DNA from: Siphonodentalium dalli
Taxonomy: Eukaryota; Mollusca; Scaphopoda; Gadilida; Siphonodentaliidae
DNA length: 64,000 bases
Direction of reading: 5' to 3'
Assembly: GCA_032622095.1 (NCBI GenBank)
Contig: CP136067.1
Coordinates: 181,138,556 to 181,202,555 of the forward strand
In this document: positions 54,840 to 60,800 of the stretch, piece after piece
Layout: every line of letters begins with the position of its first letter
Position numbering within the stretch: the stretch's first letter is position 1
Notes under the pieces: generated by a model
Told to the model about the DNA's origin: nothing
The model's input: only the letters and a program-made list of their open reading frames with translations
The model's database searches: none
Made by a program: the position numbers and the translations under genes

Positions 54840-57800
54840 GGCGGATGTGATTAGCCGCGGACACACGTATCACAGTATCGATGGCAAGGTAGGTGTGACA
54901 ATTAATTATGGTGCAATTTTGGTGACAATTGGTCGTCATATTCCTGTGCCATAGCGAGACATGTCGCCCGCCGCACATTCACACAATGAGTCTTTTCCAA
55001 GCTATATCAGCGTCGAGATCGACATCTCAATGATTTATCAAACCGAATGTCTTGTCGCTGTTGATCGTTACTCAACACGCAATGTTATATTTTTAATGCT
55101 AACACACAAGACAATTCTGGACGATCGGTCGTGCAATGTTATGTATCGTAGATAATACAATGTGGCTAAACGTAATGAGTAGATATCAACCTTGGTGAAA
55201 CTCAATGGGTTAATTGGTCAGTCGACTCACTGTGCGAATATGCGGAGCGCGACACGACTCCCTATGGCATATAAATTATGTTGACCAATTGTCACCAAAC
55301 TCTACCATAATTAATTGTCACACCTACTATGCCATCGCTACTGTGGTACGTGTGTCCGCAGCCAATGTTGTTACGTGTACGAGTTGACGCGTATATCTGC
55401 ATGAATATTAGTGCTGATAATATGACGATCGAACGTGTGATTATATGGACGATTTTGGAATCATATTCACATCGTATATATATGTGTTGCGTTGTCCTTA
55501 TCTTTCGTTCTTCATATATGCCTGTATATTATTATTAATGGAGGACATAAATAAATATATATACAGCGCGTAATTACTGAGCGATAAGTAAAACCCTAAA
55601 ACAACACCGTAGCGATTGTTTCAGGAGAGTGATTCACAGTAACCAATTCAACGCCGAAATCTTGAGAGGCGTGGATTAGCAAGCGATATACCGTTAACCC
55701 TTTTCCCAACAAAACGGCCAAAACCGGCCAAATAAAGCTTCAACAGCCTAAAATATCTTCGGTCTGTCTCAATAGAACCATACAAATATGGATATCATTG
55801 GAACCGGCCCCTTGACCACATTGTGATAGTTACAGTTATACCCTGTGCCAATGCATTCTCTTATATATGCGAGTCGACCATAGGTCGCCTCGCATATATA
55901 AGAGAATGCATTGGCACAGGGCCCTTCTGTTGGGTAAAGGGTTAAACAAGTTTGTGGCATTTCGTAATTCATATCAATTCAGTGAAGACCCCTGTCTGGA
56001 AACGCTTCTATCAATTAACTTCTGTTTTATTTCAAATGTTCTACTATAATGTACATACAATCCAATTGGGACATGTTTACGGCTCGCATTCCTTCGGAGC
56101 GTAGCATGCTGAAAAACTCAATCTACAAAATCTAAACATAGTAACGAAAAATGTCCCACTTGATATCGATATAAAATCTATATGAATTGATGGAAGCAAT
56201 GTACATGTCTTCGTCACATATATATTACTTAATACCATGGAACCTATATAAAACGTATTCAGGAAGAGATAGACCATATTAAACTTGTTTCGTATTGATT
56301 CATACCTTCGCTGCCCTTGACGTAGAACATCCCGTGTGGATGAATGGTGTTGTTGAATTCAGGAATGAAGTTCTTAAATGTGACGTTTACGAAATCCCCT
56401 TCTTCGGCTCTGATGAGAGGTCCAAGATAGCCGAGAATGGGGTCATGTGGCATCTGTGTGCTGTATGTTTCATCAGTGAAGCGCCTGTATACCGCCTTCT
56501 TATAAATACTCCCGATTCGATTAGCAGAGTTCGCAATATACCTCGACGGATTCCTAAACATGGAAAACAAAATACATGTATTATATTTAAAGATGAATTA
56601 TCTCTTTAAATAACAAATTTGAAATAGTTGCGTGGGTATAAAATAATAGATTTGAAAGGCTTCTATCAATTAATATTTATTTTATTTCGAATATTTTATT
56701 ATGAAATGAGATGATTAATTGGGACACTTTATTTGTCTATTAACCCTTTACCCAACAAACCGGCCAAAACCGGCCAAATAAAGCTTCAACAGCCTAAAAT
56801 ATCTTCGGTCTGTCTCAATAGAACCATACAAATATGGATATCATTGGAACCGGCTCCTTGACCACATTGTGATAGTTACAGTTATGCCCTGTGCCAATGC
56901 ATTCTCTTATATATGCGAGTCGACCATTGTTACATTCTTTAACAATTTTATAATTTTTAATGTGTTAAGCCAATGCATTCTCTTATATATGCGAGGCGAC
57001 CTATGGTCGACTCGCATATATAAGAGAATGCATTGGCACAGGGCCGTTCTGTTGGGTAAAGGGTTAAACAATAGACCATTCGGCGATACGATATAGTGAT
57101 AGAGAGCATTAGGCTCTTCCTGTAGCTACGTACAGAACGTCCAATGTCCCAGATTGATTGATTGTGTTGTTTTATGCCACAGCTATAAGCGATAATGAGT
57201 CTAATTTACGTTTATTTGTGACAAAATTACGCAATAAAATTTCTGGTCTCTGTAACCACGATTGTTCGTTAGCTAAACAATCACACCTTTTTAGACCAGA
57301 AAATATTAGAAATAAAATCAATATTAATCAATAGAAGCATTTCCGGACAGGAGTCTTCGATTAATATCTAATATTTTATACCCAGGTAACTATATAATAC
57401 ATGTTTACAAAGAGATAATCCACCTTTAACCATTTCTATACTAAATACTCATCAGATCAGACGCTCATAAATTACTATTTCTTTGGTTTCGAGGGTAAAA
57501 AATATTTGATTCGAGTCGAGGAACCCATGCACCCATCAAATAATTACCACTTGATTTTAGAGTTATCCATCTTCATCCGCAAGACCGTCCGTATGACCAC
57601 GTGTTTCTGGGCCAATTATGACTGCATATCTCGAGAAATAACAAACTTCAAAAATCGATATCTGATCACTCTGAGCTTTGATGGGTGGGTTCCTCGACTC
57701 GAATCGTATATATTTTTTTTACCCCCGAAGCCAAAAACATTTAGTAATTTAGGAGCGTCTGATCGGATTGAGTACCTTTAACTTATTATATGAACATTTC

Positions 57801-60800
57801 CCATCTATACATGAAAACAATTAATCATTCTGCTCTTGTATTATCTGTTTTTCTCTCTGCCGTCTGCTTTTATTACCTGAACATTACCTGAATATATATT
57901 GAGCGCAAGATTTCGTAATATTAAAGGCCACTTAATTTTCGAATCACCAGATCACATTATATACAACATATTCCATATTATATTATACCATTTGAAAGAG
58001 GAAGCTCCAAAACATTTTATTATCAACTCATCCGGTCGAATAAGCTGGGAACTTGTTGTTTGTGGCGAGGTACCGTTGTGTGTTCTGTGCTTAATTTTGA
58101 TCCGGACAGTACTGTAAAGTCTAGTATTCTCATTGAAAGGGGAATAACTCTATCTCTTAAATTAAATTATGATGCATTCTGGGTTGACAACGGGGGAAGT
58201 CTTGGAATGAATCTGAGAATATCTTTCACTTGGTGGACACCCCTAGGCCACAGCTATCCGCGTTCTGGTGGAATATATATATGTATTGGTTCCTCTTCCA
58301 AATGGTATATAATATAGAATATGTTGTGTATAATGGTATCTGGGCAAGTGGGCCTTTATGTGCGAAATACCCCACTGACCATGAGGTCACACGTTGCACG
58401 CTAATATAAGTCCTCCGACTATCGATGTTAGCGTGACATTTAGCGTTAAAATAGCGCGCTCAATATACCACTTGTTCTGATTGGTACTATACGTGCTACA
58501 TGAGGACGATTTCATTGGCCACCGTATATAAGGTCAAAGTTCATTTACCTGCCGTCGACTTGATTGGTTCCAGACGGCGCATAGTCCCAATCAAGCTCAA
58601 CTACTCCGATGAAGAATTCCCGATCTGTCCCTACAAACGAGAGCAATAAGAACAGTACAGAACGCGTGTTCCCATATTAAAGGTACTCAATCCGATTCGA
58701 TGGTCCCCATATCATCAGATTCCAACAACAACAACAATTTTTTTTAAATGCCGCTTCAGTTATCATAATCGAGTAATTGCCCAAAAATAATGCTAACCAC
58801 AGTCAACTTTAGTATAAAATTGCCCAAAACCTATTATCTATCAACATTTTGTTCAACGAAATTTTGCCGATTTTGTTAAATATCTGACACAAAAACGCCA
58901 CTTGATTTTAGAGTTATCCATCTTTATCCGCAATTTGGTAAGAGAACGTCTTCTCGCGAATGTTCACAGGGCCACCTAAAATTATCGATGCTGAAAAATA
59001 ATAGATTTCAAACATCGATATCTGATCACTCTTAGATTTGATGGGTGGGTTCCTCGATTCGAATCAAATATTTTGTTTACACCGAAGCCAAGGAAATAGT
59101 AATTTGCGAACGTAAAAATTCGGATTATGCATTTTTAAGTATATACGTTCCATACGCGTCTCGTCGACGTCAAATGACGTACATGGCGTTCGCCCAACCA
59201 TGAAGCCGGAACTATAAAATAAAAGCATCATCAGACGTGACAAAACAAGCCCTGTATGCCCATATAAATAAGCATTGTAAGCCTGTAGTTTTTAATGCAC
59301 GGATTCTAGGACGGATGACGCGTATAATAAACACAGAACGACACGTCTGTTAATGGGTTTGTTGACGTCATCTACGAATGGAAAATTGCGAGATGTGTCC
59401 CCTGGATACTAAAATTAAGGTCTTATCTTTACAATAAATCACAGGGGTCCGTGCTTTAAACAAAATATTTATATTATATTATTACAAGAATTAAGGGTCA
59501 CTGGTATCACACGGAGTATGGGGAAATTGCTTCAAACACTAGTTTTAAAAATATCAAATTTGATGACAGCAATACCCCTTCTTTAGAAATTATATAGTCT
59601 TCATCACTAACATCCATGCATAAAGGATGATACAGCAACCTATATTTTAACAATTCTAGTCCCAAATTAAAAACCAGATCGATTTTTTAAAATGTCAATA
59701 TCCTCGCCCAGCAACTATCTATTTGTGTGTGGATACAAAAGAAGCGTCATTTCTAGCAATCGCGGCCACGTATTAGTATATATACTCTGATAGTAATTGG
59801 AACGAAATGCATGCATACGTATACCTAGCGTAACTTACCAAGAACAAATATATGTTCGGGTCATTGTAACCCTTGGAACAAACGTCGCACTACCGACGAC
59901 TCGAATTCAATTCGAATTAGACTCGAGTCCAATTCTAAATTCGTCTGTTAAAACAAACGTCGCATTTAATTCAAGACGAATCTAAATGATTTCATAAAAG
60001 GGCACAATAAAGCGTTCATGAGGGTTTTGGTCAAAATGGCTAAAATATGAAGTTATATACTGTACAATACATCAATGGAACGGTTATTCAAATATATGTA
60101 AACAATTTCTCTATATTTCAATTCTAAAACGTAAAATTTAATGAGAAAATGTGACTTCCAAGCGACGAAAGACCCTTGTTAATATGTTGAGGAGTGGAAA
60201 TTATTTGTGGTATTTTGCTCTGAAATTTGCGGGATAACATTATATTGTGTCAGTACTCAGTAGGCCTATTTAAAACCGCGTGGTAAAGTAAACATGGCGG
60301 ACATAGACGTATATATATAGAGGGCCTCCGTTGGGGGGATGGGACGCACAACTTTGCGTAATTTAATTTGCACCCCGCCTCGGCTGTTCCTTCACATGCT
60401 TGGTTGACACCCTATTCTGAATGGATCAGTAGACTTGTGAGCATGTACTGGATTGCTCAGTATAAGAAAGATTAGAGAACTGAATCTTAAAATCCGATCA
60501 TCTAGTTGGGCACGGTGTGAAAAAGTTTTTTAATCTGAACAAGAAAATCGCAAAATCCTATACCATCTAGACAGGCCTCAAGCTTTCCACATGTTGGACA
60601 TTTCCAACTGATGACCATTTAAGTTCACAATTTTTAACAAAAGTTTAGGAAAATAATGTTTTCTTAAACTAATTAGCCGTCGCCACTTGCCTAGTAGCGG
60701 GTATATCCAAACGGAATAAAATTTTATTTTGTGGTCTACTCAGCTGGTCTACTCGCATTTAATTTGAAACAAACGTCGCACTTTTGTCGACTCGAATTAA

